Below are positions 20,090-29,220 of a stretch of 64,000 nt of DNA, in pieces. The number at the start of each line of letters is the position of its first letter. Positions within the stretch are counted from its first letter, which is position 1. The notes beneath the pieces are model-generated. The model did not search any database. It saw nothing but the letters and a program-made list of their open reading frames with translations, and had not been told where the DNA came from. The position numbers and the translations under genes were made by a program. This DNA comes from Christiangramia sediminis (GTDB lineage: Bacteria; Bacteroidota; Bacteroidia; Flavobacteriales; Flavobacteriaceae), in contig NZ_JAJBZG010000002.1 of NCBI RefSeq assembly GCF_020552705.1, positions 496,001 through 560,000 on the forward strand. Direction: 5' to 3'.

Positions 20090-22198
20090 TTATGCCGCAT
20101 CCCTGAATTTAGGATTTATAAATAATTCGCCATTCTTCAATTTTTGCCAGTAAACATTCATGTCCCCTCTTACTTCAGAAGACATTATATAAAGACCTAT
20201 TATATTAGGAAATGACATGGCCAGGATCATCATATCGGAAAAACTTAGAACTGCTCCAAGACTTACTGATGCTCCAACTACCACAAATAAAAGGAATAGA
20301 ACTTTATATATAATTTCAGATTTTTTACTTTGTCCAAATAAATAGGTCCAGGATCTCATTCCATAATAAGACCAGGATACCATCGTGGAAAAAGCGAATA
20401 AGAATACTGCTAAAGCAAGTACCGCAGGAAACCAGGAGATCACACTCCCAAAAGCGTCTGCAGTTAATTCTACCCCCTGCATACCTCCATCAACTTCGTG
20501 CATTCCGGTAAAAATAAGAACCAAAGCGGTCATGGTACAAACCACCATAGTATCTATAAAAGGCTCAACCAGGGAGGTAAATCCGTCTGCTATAGGGTTC
20601 TCAGTTTTGGTAGCACTATGTGCAATCGCTGCTGAACCAACCCCGGCTTCACTTGAGAATGCAGCCCGCTGGAGACCGATGATAAGCACTCCTATAAATC
20701 CACCTTTCATAGCACTGGCTGATAAAGCTCCATTATAGATCGCAGAAAAAGCTCCCCCAATATTTTCAATATTAACTCCAATTACCACCGCACATCCCAG
20801 GATATATATTATTGCCATTACGGGAACCACCTTACCGGTTACGCGGGCAATACTATTTATACCTCCAAGAATTACAGCTCCTACAAGAAGTGCAAAAACA
20901 ATTCCGAACCAAAAGCCCTGTCCCTCTAAAAAAGGGAGCTGTTCAGAAACAATTTTAAATGCTTGATTAGACTGAATCATATTTCCGCCCCCAAATGAGG
21001 CTCCAACACCTAGTACGGCAAATAAGCCTGCAAGAAATTTACCCAGGCCTTTCATGTTTCTTTTCTCCAGACCATACCGTAGATAATTCATTGGTCCTCC
21101 AAAAATTCTTCCGTCTTCATTTATCTTACGATACTTAACCCCCAATGTACATTCTGTAAACTTCAGAGACATTGCAAAAAATCCGGCGGTAAACATCCAG
21201 AATGTTGCCCCTGCACCTCCAAGAGAAATCGCCACGGCTACCCCGGCAATATTACCCAGACCCACGGTAGCAGAAACTGCGGTAGCCATGGCCTGGAAAT
21301 GAGTAATGGTTCCCGGAGCATCCGGATTATCAAATTTTCCTTTGGCCAGTTGAATGGAATGTTTGAATCCCCGGATATTTACAAAGCCAAGTCTTAGGGT
21401 AAAAAAGATACTTCCAAGAATTAGCCAGATAACTATAAATGGAATCGCATTTTTTCTAACATCTCCATTTGGGTGGTGTAAAGGTTGTGGATCGTCATAT
21501 TTAACCTGAGCGATCATATGAGCATTTTGCTCGATGACATCTTCTTTATCGTTGGGATCAAAGATCTCACCACCTTCCTTAACCAGGTAAGACACTTGTC
21601 CCGAAGCATCGGAATAAACATCAATCTCTTCCCCTGCATCACTTTGAACTACAGCTATTTTATCTCCTTCAGAAACAGAAGTCCCTTCCTTCACCAGCCA
21701 TTTCGCGAGAGAGTAGGAGTTATTGGTCGTCGCATCCCAACTTGGAATCGGGATTTCCTTCTGATCTGTATAAACTACCGGATCATAGATCCCAATTGCT
21801 GCAAAAGGATCCCAGAAAAGGATATTGCCCAAAAAATCTACGGCAGGCTGTACTTTACTATTGAATATTTCGGTAATTGAATTCGCTTTTATGCTAAAAT
21901 CCTTCTTAACGGTATTACCTTCAGAATCTGTAACGGTAACTGAATAATCAAGACCTTCTATAAGACCCTGAGCTTTTTTAGAATCAAGAGCAACACTTTG
22001 TTTGCTCCATTTAAACTGGTAAGGTGGCTGACCTCCCTGAACTTTTACACGAGTCTCGCCATCATTGATCTCCTGGGTGGGGTTGATAAGCTTTAGAGAA
22101 ACCTCCAGATCTGAGGCTTTCTTTTCCTCATTTTGAGCATTTACAATAAGAGTTAATATTAAGAATAGACTGGTTAATAACCATGAATTCTTTACCAT
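20090..22198 (-). CDS. AGCS-type amino-acid:cation symporter with extracytoplasmic N-terminal domains (copy 2)
   Basis: 702-residue paralogue of the protein at 15395-17482 with the same order of parts: signal peptide (ending IVNAQ), SprB/PKD-like domain (GGQPPYQFKWS, YSVTVTDSEGN), [18 protein letters not shown], barrel-sandwich domain (WLVKEGTSVSEGDKIAVVQS), and the carrier with [20 protein letters not shown]. Long identical stretches in the carrier (for example [19 protein letters not shown] against [19 protein letters not shown]) indicate gene duplication. The N-terminal domains have diverged more, which suggests different ligands or partners. Start ATG 22198; terminator downstream. Confidence 0.9.
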   Translation of the reverse strand: MVKNSWLLTSLFLILTLIVNAQNEEKKASDLEVSLKLINPTQEINDGETRVKVQGGQPPYQFKWSKQSVALDSKKAQGLIEGLDYSVTVTDSEGNTVKKDFSIKANSITEIFNSKVQPAVDFLGNILFWDPFAAIGIYDPVVYTDQKEIPIPSWDATTNNSYSLAKWLVKEGTSVSEGDKIAVVQSDAGEEIDVYSDASGQVSYLVKEGGEIFDPNDKEDVIEQNAHMIAQVKYDDPQPLHHPNGDVRKNAIPFIVIWLILGSIFFTLRLGFVNIRGFKHSIQLAKGKFDNPDAPGTITHFQAMATAVSATVGLGNIAGVAVAISLGGAGATFWMFTAGFFAMSLKFTECTLGVKYRKINEDGRIFGGPMNYLRYGLEKRNMKGLGKFLAGLFAVLGVGASFGGGNMIQSNQAFKIVSEQLPFLEGQGFWFGIVFALLVGAVILGGINSIARVTGKVVPVMAIIYILGCAVVIGVNIENIGGAFSAIYNGALSASAMKGGFIGVLIIGLQRAAFSSEAGVGSAAIAHSATKTENPIADGFTSLVEPFIDTMVVCTMTALVLIFTGMHEVDGGMQGVELTADAFGSVISWFPAVLALAVFLFAFSTMVSWSYYGMRSWTYLFGQSKKSEIIYKVLFLLFVVVGASVSLGAVLSFSDMMILAMSFPNIIGLYIMSSEVRGDMNVYWQKLKNGELFINPKFRDAA

Positions 22199-22243
22199 AT
22201 AAAATATTTTTCATTAAAATTATAGAAAGTACACTTTCAGAAT

Positions 22244-23224
22244 TTAATCTATGTATCCCATTTTTCTCATCCACTCATCATTGTACATTTTACCAACATA
22301 TCGGCTTCCATGATCGTGAAAAAGCACTACCACCACATCATCCTTCTTAAAATGTTCTTTTAACTGAAGTAATCCTTTTGCTGCTGCACCTGCACTATTT
22401 CCCAGAAAAAAACCTTCTTCTTTAGACAGCTTTTGAGTATATACAGCCGCATCCTTATCAGTAACCTTGGTAAAACCATCAATGACACTAAAATCTACAT
22501 TCTTCGGAAGGATATCTTCTCCAATACCTTCAGTCACATAAGGGTAGATTTCTTTTTCATCGAAAACTCCGGTTTCGTGATATTTCTTAAAAACAGATCC
22601 GTAGGTATCGATTCCCCAAACTTTAATATTTGGATTTTTCTCTTTTAAATATTTTCCAACGCCAGAAATAGTTCCACCGGTTCCTACTCCAACCACAAAA
22701 TGAGTTACTTTTCCATCTGTCTGTTTCCATATCTCGGGACCGGTAGTTTCATAATGAGCCTCACGATTTGCAAGGTTGTCATACTGATTAACATACCAGG
22801 AATTTGGAGTTTCTTCTGCCAGTCTTTTTGAAGTTGAATAATAAGAACGAGGATCATCCGGCTCAACATCAGTAGGACAAACGATCACTTCACTTCCAAC
22901 TGCCTTAAGAATATCCATCTTTTCCTTACTCTGCTTATCACTTAAAACACAGATCATTTTATAACCCTTTACAATGGCTACCAGGGCAAGGCCCATCCCT
23001 GTATTTCCTGAAGTACCTTCAATAATAGTTCCTCCAGGTTTTAACCAACCTTTTCTTTCAGCATCTTCAACCATCTTCACCGCCATGCGATCTTTAACAG
23101 AATTCCCGGGATTAAATGTTTCATATTTTGCAAGTACCAGTGCATCTATCTCCTCCACGATCTTGTTCATCTTAACCAGTGGAGTATTTCCAATTGTACC
23201 TAATATATTTTCAGCGTATTCCAT
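22244..23224 (-). CDS. PLP-dependent beta-synthase (cysteine synthase/cystathionine beta-synthase type)
   Basis: 326-residue fold-type II PLP enzyme. The PLP lysine lies in NPGNSVKDR (about residue 43), the substrate loop in EGTSGNTGMGLA (about 70), and the phosphate-binding glycines in GVGTGGTISGVGKYL (about 180). It lacks CBS domains. The family makes cysteine from O-acetylserine and sulfide, or cystathionine from serine and homocysteine; residues do not settle which. Start at ATG 23224, in preference to a TTG two codons upstream. No cys or met genes next to it. Confidence 0.88.
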   Translation of the reverse strand: MEYAENILGTIGNTPLVKMNKIVEEIDALVLAKYETFNPGNSVKDRMAVKMVEDAERKGWLKPGGTIIEGTSGNTGMGLALVAIVKGYKMICVLSDKQSKEKMDILKAVGSEVIVCPTDVEPDDPRSYYSTSKRLAEETPNSWYVNQYDNLANREAHYETTGPEIWKQTDGKVTHFVVGVGTGGTISGVGKYLKEKNPNIKVWGIDTYGSVFKKYHETGVFDEKEIYPYVTEGIGEDILPKNVDFSVIDGFTKVTDKDAAVYTQKLSKEEGFFLGNSAGAAAKGLLQLKEHFKKDDVVVVLFHDHGSRYVGKMYNDEWMRKMGYID

Positions 23225-23308
23225 TTTCAATTTTTAAGAGTGCAAATGTAAAAAATCCTGCAGCCTTAAACCAAGGATTACAGATGCTTATATTTTGGTC
23301 GGCAATTT

Positions 23309-24541
23309 TTATTCGAACTTAATTGCTTTTACCGGAGATATTTTTGAAATGATCACGGAAGGGATCAAAAGCATTAACATGCAAAGGAGTAATGTTCCCA
23401 GGTTCACGGCAAGTATATAATCCCAGTTGAGATAAATAGGGACTTCAGTTACATAATAAGTACGTGGATCTAAAGGGATTAATTTAAAATATTTCTGAAG
23501 CGCTAAAATTCCTATTCCTATTAAATTACCCCAGAACAATCCCAGGATAATCAGGTACCCGGCATTATAAAGAAATATTTTCCTGATTCCCCAGTCTCCC
23601 GCACCAAGCGCTTTTAAAATTCCGATCATCTGGGTACGTTCTAATATCAACACCAGCAGGGCCGTGATCATATTGATCCCCGCTACCAGGATCATAATTC
23701 CAATAATAAGAGCAATATTAAAATCAAAAAGAGATAACCATTCAAATATCGAATAGTACTTCTGACTTATGGTTTGGGTGTCCAGAAAAGATCCTGTATT
23801 CTCATAAACTTCATTTCCTTTTTGATCCAGTTCATCAAAATCTTCCACAAAAACCTCAAAATTTCCTACCTGATCGTCTTCCCAATTATTGATACGCTGA
23901 ATATGCCTGATATCGGCAATGAGATAAAGTTCATCAAATTCCTGAAATCCTGATTCATAAATACCGGTGATCTCAAAACCTCTTGCCAATGGACGCTCAC
24001 TATTTTCCCGCAGAAAATAGGTTGGAACTTTATCTCCAACCTCTAATTGAAGCCGGTTAGCCAGATATTGTGAAATAAGGATCTCATCATTCAGGTTATT
24101 AGAAAAATCGGGAAGTTTCCCAGCCGTCAAAAATTCTTCGAAGTAATCCCAGTTATAATCGTCTCCAACTCCTTTTACGATAATTCCTTCAAAATCTTCT
24201 TCGATTCTTATGACCCCGAATTTAGTAGCAACCGCCTGAATATGCTTTATTCCCTCTACGGTAGTAAATTCCGGATAAAAATCCTGATCTTTTGATACGG
24301 GAATCAAAGATACCTTTGAGCTATTATTATCGTAACTGGAAATATTAATGTGCCCGTTGAAAGCAGCGATCTTATCCCTTATTTTTTCCTGTAGACCCAG
24401 GCCGGTAGCAAAGGATACAAGCATCATGATAACACCAATAGCAATCGCCGTGATCGCTATTTTTATTATAGGTGCAGATATGCTACTTTTATATTTTTTA
24501 GCGCTGATTAGACGCTTTACAACGAAATACTCGAAATTCAA
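23309..24541 (-). CDS. ABC transporter permease, FtsX/LolE-like
   Basis: 410-residue protein with the MacB/LolC/LolE arrangement: one N-terminal helix (about 26-50), a large periplasmic domain (about 55-265) and three C-terminal helices (about 275-400) with LGAGDWGIRKIFLY, the coupling segment of FtsX permeases. Probably part of a lipoprotein-release or envelope complex with an ATPase coded elsewhere. No in-frame ATG is near; the start is TTG 24541 (protein MNFEYFVVKRLISAKKY), matching the usual start of the family. The divergent neighbour begins only six bases away. Confidence 0.85.
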   Translation of the reverse strand: MNFEYFVVKRLISAKKYKSSISAPIIKIAITAIAIGVIMMLVSFATGLGLQEKIRDKIAAFNGHINISSYDNNSSKVSLIPVSKDQDFYPEFTTVEGIKHIQAVATKFGVIRIEEDFEGIIVKGVGDDYNWDYFEEFLTAGKLPDFSNNLNDEILISQYLANRLQLEVGDKVPTYFLRENSERPLARGFEITGIYESGFQEFDELYLIADIRHIQRINNWEDDQVGNFEVFVEDFDELDQKGNEVYENTGSFLDTQTISQKYYSIFEWLSLFDFNIALIIGIMILVAGINMITALLVLILERTQMIGILKALGAGDWGIRKIFLYNAGYLIILGLFWGNLIGIGILALQKYFKLIPLDPRTYYVTEVPIYLNWDYILAVNLGTLLLCMLMLLIPSVIISKISPVKAIKFE

Positions 24542-24547
24542 TATCCT

Positions 24548-25786
24548 ATGATTAAGAGGTTGCTCAAAAGTACATTTTTATTCTTTCTTATCGGAACTCT
24601 TTCCTGCGGAAACACGCACAAGCAATCTGATCCTACATCAGAAAAAGTTACGGAAACGAAAATACCGGAACCTGCCTCGGCAGAAATAATTACGGGAGCA
24701 AGCAGAACTGAAGAATATCTGCCTCTTCTGAAAAATAAAAATATAGGGATCGTAGGCAATCAAACTTCGATCATCAAGACTGAAAAAGGCAATTATACCC
24801 ACCTGGTAGATTCATTACTAAGTTTGAATATTAAGATCGAAAAAGTTTTTGCTCCGGAACATGGTTTTCGGGGAACTGCTGATGCCGGTGAAATCGTAAA
24901 GAATGGTATAGATACCAAAACGGGGCTTCCTGTGGTCTCGCTTTATGGCGACAGCAAAAAACCCACTGCCCAAGCTCTCAATAATATTGACCTGATGATC
25001 TTTGATATTCAGGATGTAGGCGCCAGGTTTTACACCTATATCTCTTCCTTACATTATATAATGGAAGCCTGTGCTGAGAATGATATTCCGCTTTTAATTT
25101 TGGACAGGCCAAATCCCAACGGACATTATATAGATGGACCTATCCTGGAACCCGAGCATAGCAGTTTTGTGGGTATGCATCCTGTTCCTGTAGTCCACGG
25201 AATGACGATTGCTGAATATGCTCAGATGATCAATGGTGAAAAATGGCTGAAAAATGGAATTCAATGTGAACTGAAATTAGTGAAAATGGAAAATTACGAT
25301 TATTCCAAAGCATATTCCTTGCCGGTAAAACCATCGCCGAATCTGCCGAACGACAAAGCCATAAACCTCTATCCCAGTTTATGTTTTTTTGAAGGCACCA
25401 ATGTCAATGCCGGCCGCGGGACTACGAATCAGTTTCAGGTTTTTGGGTCCCCTTTTTTAGATAAAGAATTTTACAATTACTCGTATATTCCGGAACCTAT
25501 GGATGGAGCAAAATATCCCAAACATTCTGGAAAAACTTGCTATGGAAAAAATTTAAGTAATTCAGAAAAACTAGATTCTCTGAATTTGGAGTGGCTCATC
25601 GAGGCCTATAATCGCACTAACAATAAGTCTGAATTCTTTAATTCGTTCTTTACAAAATTGGCAGGAACAGAAAAACTTCAGGAACAAATTGAAAACGGTA
25701 ATTCCTTTCAGGAAATCAGAAATAGTTGGCAAGAAGGATTGGAGAGCTTTCGAAATAAGAAACAGCAATACTTACTTTATAATTAG
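24548..25786 (+). CDS. DUF1343 lipoprotein, NamZ-like exo-beta-N-acetylmuramidase
   Basis: 412-residue protein of the DUF1343 family, shown in Tannerella and others to contain the exo-muramidase NamZ, which removes terminal MurNAc from peptidoglycan fragments. Lipoprotein signal with IGTLSCGN (Cys 20). Conserved stretches: NQTSI, FAPEHGFRGTADAGE (about residues 98-112), FDIQDVGARFYTYISSL and GRGTTNQFQVFGSP. Probably acts in cell-wall recycling outside the inner membrane. Start ATG 24548. Divergent from the FtsX-like permease. Confidence 0.85.
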   Translation: MIKRLLKSTFLFFLIGTLSCGNTHKQSDPTSEKVTETKIPEPASAEIITGASRTEEYLPLLKNKNIGIVGNQTSIIKTEKGNYTHLVDSLLSLNIKIEKVFAPEHGFRGTADAGEIVKNGIDTKTGLPVVSLYGDSKKPTAQALNNIDLMIFDIQDVGARFYTYISSLHYIMEACAENDIPLLILDRPNPNGHYIDGPILEPEHSSFVGMHPVPVVHGMTIAEYAQMINGEKWLKNGIQCELKLVKMENYDYSKAYSLPVKPSPNLPNDKAINLYPSLCFFEGTNVNAGRGTTNQFQVFGSPFLDKEFYNYSYIPEPMDGAKYPKHSGKTCYGKNLSNSEKLDSLNLEWLIEAYNRTNNKSEFFNSFFTKLAGTEKLQEQIENGNSFQEIRNSWQEGLESFRNKKQQYLLYN

Positions 25787-25791
25787 GATAT

Positions 25792-25986
25792 ATGAGAGAA
25801 ATTTTCTTCTGCGCCCTGCTTTTATTAGTAATAGGTTTCACTATTAAAATGTTCTTACATGTATTGAATAGCCAACTTAGCGTGCTGTCTAAAATCATAT
25901 GGTGCCTCGTCATAATAACAACTACGCTACTGGGAGCAAGTTTATATTTTATTTCTGACCATGGAAAAAGTCAAAATAAATTGTAA
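25792..25986 (+). CDS. Small two-helix membrane protein, function unknown
   Basis: 64-residue hydrophobic protein with two probable membrane helices (residues 3-24 and 36-57) and a short basic tail. It starts at ATG 25792, five bases after the DUF1343 stop, so probably co-transcribed. The W..I......LGASLY pattern weakly resembles PLD-N-type small proteins. I do not recognise a function. Confidence 0.5.
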   Translation: MREIFFCALLLLVIGFTIKMFLHVLNSQLSVLSKIIWCLVIITTTLLGASLYFISDHGKSQNKL

Positions 25987-26052
25987 AATGTTTTTAAACT
26001 ATTGAAATAGAATTAAACTTTAAAGACAAAATTTCAGCAGAATTTTAGAAAA

Positions 26053-26544
26053 TTATTTCAATCTTTTTTTCATTTCCTCCACGATGTTATAAGCTGCAGG
26101 ACACACTGCCGTATTCCTTATCGTGATATTTGAGATCTTATGAAAGTCTTTTCTATCTGTATGAGGGTATTCCCTACAGGCTTTTGGTCTTTTTTCATAG
26201 ATGGAGCAGTAATTATCGGCTCCCAGAAATGGACAGGGAACTTGTTGCAGTACAAAATCATTCTCCTCATCAAGCCTTAGGTAAGTATCTATAAATTCAC
26301 CGGGTTTCATCCGGAAATGCTTCGCTATTCTTTCAATATCTTTCTGCGTAAATAAAGGTCCGGTAGTTTTACAACAATTCGCACAGGTAAGACAATCGGT
26401 TCTTGAAAATTCATCCTCATGAAGTTCAATCATAATAGCATCGAGATCTTTCGGAGGTCTTTTCTTTAGCTTAGAAAAGAACTTCCTATTCTCCTTCTTC
26501 TTATCTTTGGCCCTTTCAGGTAAACTTTTTAGAATCTCTTCCAT
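26053..26544 (-). CDS. YkgJ-type cysteine cluster protein
   Basis: 163-residue protein with the cysteine motif of the UPF0153/YkgJ family: DCLTCANCCKTTGPLFT (about residues 52-68), then PCPFLGADNYCSIYEKRPKA (about residues 104-123) and CREYP. These cysteines are thought to bind zinc or an Fe-S cluster. Role unknown. Start ATG 26544, which shares its last base with the start of the divergent methyltransferase. Confidence 0.85.
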   Translation of the reverse strand: MEEILKSLPERAKDKKKENRKFFSKLKKRPPKDLDAIMIELHEDEFSRTDCLTCANCCKTTGPLFTQKDIERIAKHFRMKPGEFIDTYLRLDEENDFVLQQVPCPFLGADNYCSIYEKRPKACREYPHTDRKDFHKISNITIRNTAVCPAAYNIVEEMKKRLK

Positions 26545-27248
26545 TGGACAAAAATAAGGATATATTCGGCATCGCCCTCAAAGCATTTTATGAAGAAAAT
26601 GACAAAACAGCTATCAATGTACATTCACCAGATTTTGATGATGACATTATTCCAGTAGAATATCTTTTCAGGGATTTCGAAGAAATGCCTAAAGTAGAAC
26701 AAACCGCATTAAAACGTTGTAAGGGTAAGGTTCTCGATGTTGGCTGCGGGGCCGGAAGTCATGCTCTATATCTTCAGAAAAATAAAGACCTACAAATACA
26801 TGCTATAGATACTTCGCAAGGCGCTGTGGAGATCGCTAAAAAAAGAGGGGTTGAAAGTGTGACCCATCAGGATTTCTTTCATATCGAAAATGAAAAATTT
26901 GATACTATTCTTATGCTCATGAATGGAAGCGGAATTATTGAGAAACTGGAAAATCTTGAAAATTTCTTCCAACACTCCAAATCACTATTAAATGAAGGCG
27001 GGAAAATATTGATGGACTCTTCTGATCTTATTTATCTTTACGAGGATGAGATTATAGATCCTGATAAATATTATGGAGAATTTGAATATAGCGTGAGTTA
27101 CAAAGAGTTTAAAGCAGATAGTTTCAACTGGCTTTATATAGATCCTGAACTTTTAATGAAATACGCTGAAGCAAATGGTTTTCAATGTGAAATATTGGAA
27201 GAAGGTGAAAATCATGATTACCTGGCCGCTCTAAGACTTAAACAGTAA
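26544..27248 (+). CDS. Class I SAM-dependent methyltransferase
   Basis: 234-residue Rossmann-type methyltransferase. The SAM-binding glycine motif is VLDVGCGAGSHALYL (about residues 64-78), followed by acidic IHAIDTS (about 86) and the LMLMNGSGIIEKLENL region. Substrate unknown. Start is TTG 26544 (MDKNKDIFGIA); the next in-frame ATG is near residue 48 and would cut into the fold. The start codon overlaps the start codon of the divergent YkgJ gene by one base. Confidence 0.82.
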   Translation: MDKNKDIFGIALKAFYEENDKTAINVHSPDFDDDIIPVEYLFRDFEEMPKVEQTALKRCKGKVLDVGCGAGSHALYLQKNKDLQIHAIDTSQGAVEIAKKRGVESVTHQDFFHIENEKFDTILMLMNGSGIIEKLENLENFFQHSKSLLNEGGKILMDSSDLIYLYEDEIIDPDKYYGEFEYSVSYKEFKADSFNWLYIDPELLMKYAEANGFQCEILEEGENHDYLAALRLKQ

Positions 27249-27336
27249 TTTATTCACAAAAAAATCTTCTGACAGATCTAAAAAAATAGCTAAGTCACTA
27301 TTTTTCATATTTTTGCCACAATGTATTATACTTATC

Positions 27337-28116
27337 ATGATTAAATTTAGAAAGTTATTTATATTTTTCTTTGCTGTTTCTCTAGTTGTTTCCTGTACAA
27401 GAGATAATCCGAATGACCCCGGAAGTGGTGGCGTAAATCGCACCGCCAACCTCAAAAGCCTTGGCTCCTCTGCTTCAGACCTACTCAATGATGCCACCTT
27501 CACTTCCATGAATATTGAAATAGTTTATGTAGAAGGAAACCGCCCCACAGATGAAGCAATTAGCAATTTCCAAAGTTTTCTACAAGCACGTATTTATAAA
27601 CCAGATGGAATAGAAATTAATTTAAGAAGTGCTAATTCCTCTGGAAAATCTCCTTTTACGATTGAAGAAATTGTTGAGATAGAAAAGGATGAACGCACCG
27701 CTTATAATGTTGGAGATGAGATAGCAGTATGGATTTATTTTGCTGATGGGAGTAATGAAAAGGATACCAATGAAAAATTTGTTCTAGGTTCGGCTTTCAG
27801 AAATACATCTATGGTTATCTATGAAAAAACTATTAGAGCATTTGCTAGCAGAACCGGCGCTCCCAGCCGAGCTACTATTGAGGCTGCTACCCTAAATCAT
27901 GAATTTTCCCATTTATTTGGACTTGTAGATTTGGGCACTCCCCCAGTTACAGATCACAAAGATCCTGAAAACGAAGGCCACTGTATCATTGAAGGCTGTT
28001 TAATGAGAGCTTCCATAGAATTTGGAAGTGGTGTGGTGAATGTTATTGATGGTTCAGGAATCCCGGAATTAGGAGATGCCTGTATTGAAGATCTACAATC
28101 TGCCGGAGGAAGATAA
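27337..28116 (+). CDS. Secreted zinc metalloprotease lipoprotein (variant metzincin)
   Basis: 259-residue lipoprotein with signal and lipobox VVSCTR (Cys 20). The zinc site is HEFSHLFGLVD (His188, Glu189, His192, Gly195, Asp198), followed by HCIIEGCLM (His215, Cys216, Cys221, Met223). HExxHxxG is the metzincin zinc motif; HCx4CxM is typical of archaemetzincins, but here it lies after an insertion of about 16 residues, and Asp198 stands where many metzincins have the third His. Start at ATG 27337 rather than a TTG eight codons earlier. Terminator follows. Confidence 0.8.
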   Translation: MIKFRKLFIFFFAVSLVVSCTRDNPNDPGSGGVNRTANLKSLGSSASDLLNDATFTSMNIEIVYVEGNRPTDEAISNFQSFLQARIYKPDGIEINLRSANSSGKSPFTIEEIVEIEKDERTAYNVGDEIAVWIYFADGSNEKDTNEKFVLGSAFRNTSMVIYEKTIRAFASRTGAPSRATIEAATLNHEFSHLFGLVDLGTPPVTDHKDPENEGHCIIEGCLMRASIEFGSGVVNVIDGSGIPELGDACIEDLQSAGGR

Positions 28117-28134
28117 AGTTTTAATTAGTATCAT

Positions 28135-28167
28135 AAAAAAAGCCGGTTTTGATACCGGCTTTTTTTA
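28135..28167. terminator. Bidirectional terminator between two convergent lipoprotein genes
   Basis: A-run, AGCCGGT, six-base loop, ACCGGCT, T-run. It serves both the metalloprotease (plus) and the FKBP lipoprotein (minus). Confidence 0.92.
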
Positions 28168-28186
28168 TTTATGTATTTTACGTTTC

Positions 28187-29140
28187 TTATTTAAAAAAGT
28201 TAGGATCTAAATAATCTGGTGTACCATCACTATTAGTATCAGTATATATAATAGTTCCATCTTCATTAATAACAATCTCATCGATTGTTGGTGTTCCATC
28301 TCCGTCATCGTCTGAATCTGAATGATTAGGCAGTCCATCTCCATCTGTATCATCATTAAATACATCTCCATCTCCATCTAAATCTTCTATGAAAGAGGGT
28401 ATTCCATCCCTATCATGATCTGCTTTCTTTACACGGAACATATTGATTTTAAAAATTAAAGGAGAATAATCGGGAATCGCTACCGTTGGGGCACTATTAA
28501 AATATGCGAGGCCTGAAGGCATAAAAACTGCTCCAATACCATAATCATCATTCCAATCGATTGTATTATCAGCCTTTACCTTGAATCCGCTGGCTCCTCC
28601 GAATTCTTGAAGACCTTCATTAAACCCCTTTACAGTTCCTCCTCTTGGAGCAAAAGAACCTGTAGCGTTTCGTGCTAAATAAGCTACCAAACTAAACCAT
28701 ACGGGAGTTTTTAAATTTCCATCAAAAACATCACTGGTTAACAGTTGACCTTCATAAGTAACCAGGGTGGAATCTGCAAATTTAGGTTTTGCACCTACAC
28801 CTTCTCTAACTTTCAAAATGTATAATTGCTGATCTACCCCTTCGTTATTGATAGTTTTAGTGATAAGTTTATCTGAATCTATAATTGGAGTTTTATCTCC
28901 ATTTTCTCCGGAAATTGTATCAATCACTATTTGATAATCGAAATTTTCTGCGGGATTTTCAAATTCTTCGTAATTATAAAAATGGGTAGAAAGATAATCG
29001 ATCAAAGCCTGATCATCCTCAATAGCCACCTCTCCTCTATCCCTTGGAGGAACCGGAGCTGGATTATCATCATCTTCATTATCACATGAAAAAACAAGAA
29101 AAGCGGTTAGGCAAATCAGTAAAAGTTTGTTTATTCTCAT
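28187..29140 (-). CDS. FKBP-type lipoprotein with C-terminal Asp-rich calcium-type repeats
   Basis: 317-residue lipoprotein (lipobox AFLVFSCDN, Cys about 19). The middle part (residues about 110-230) matches FKBP-type peptidyl-prolyl isomerases ([40 protein letters not shown]). The C-terminal 75 residues are an Asp-rich run of thrombospondin type 3-like repeats ([37 protein letters not shown]), expected to bind calcium. Start at ATG 29140. Probably an outer-membrane or surface folding factor; isomerase activity is uncertain since core residues were not checked. Confidence 0.8.
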   Translation of the reverse strand: MRINKLLLICLTAFLVFSCDNEDDDNPAPVPPRDRGEVAIEDDQALIDYLSTHFYNYEEFENPAENFDYQIVIDTISGENGDKTPIIDSDKLITKTINNEGVDQQLYILKVREGVGAKPKFADSTLVTYEGQLLTSDVFDGNLKTPVWFSLVAYLARNATGSFAPRGGTVKGFNEGLQEFGGASGFKVKADNTIDWNDDYGIGAVFMPSGLAYFNSAPTVAIPDYSPLIFKINMFRVKKADHDRDGIPSFIEDLDGDGDVFNDDTDGDGLPNHSDSDDDGDGTPTIDEIVINEDGTIIYTDTNSDGTPDYLDPNFFK

Positions 29141-29220
29141 CAGAATTCTATTTTGGAGCCGCAAGATACAATAATCTTGTATTTTTGCTCAATATTGAAC
29201 GTTGATTTAGAGGTCAAATT

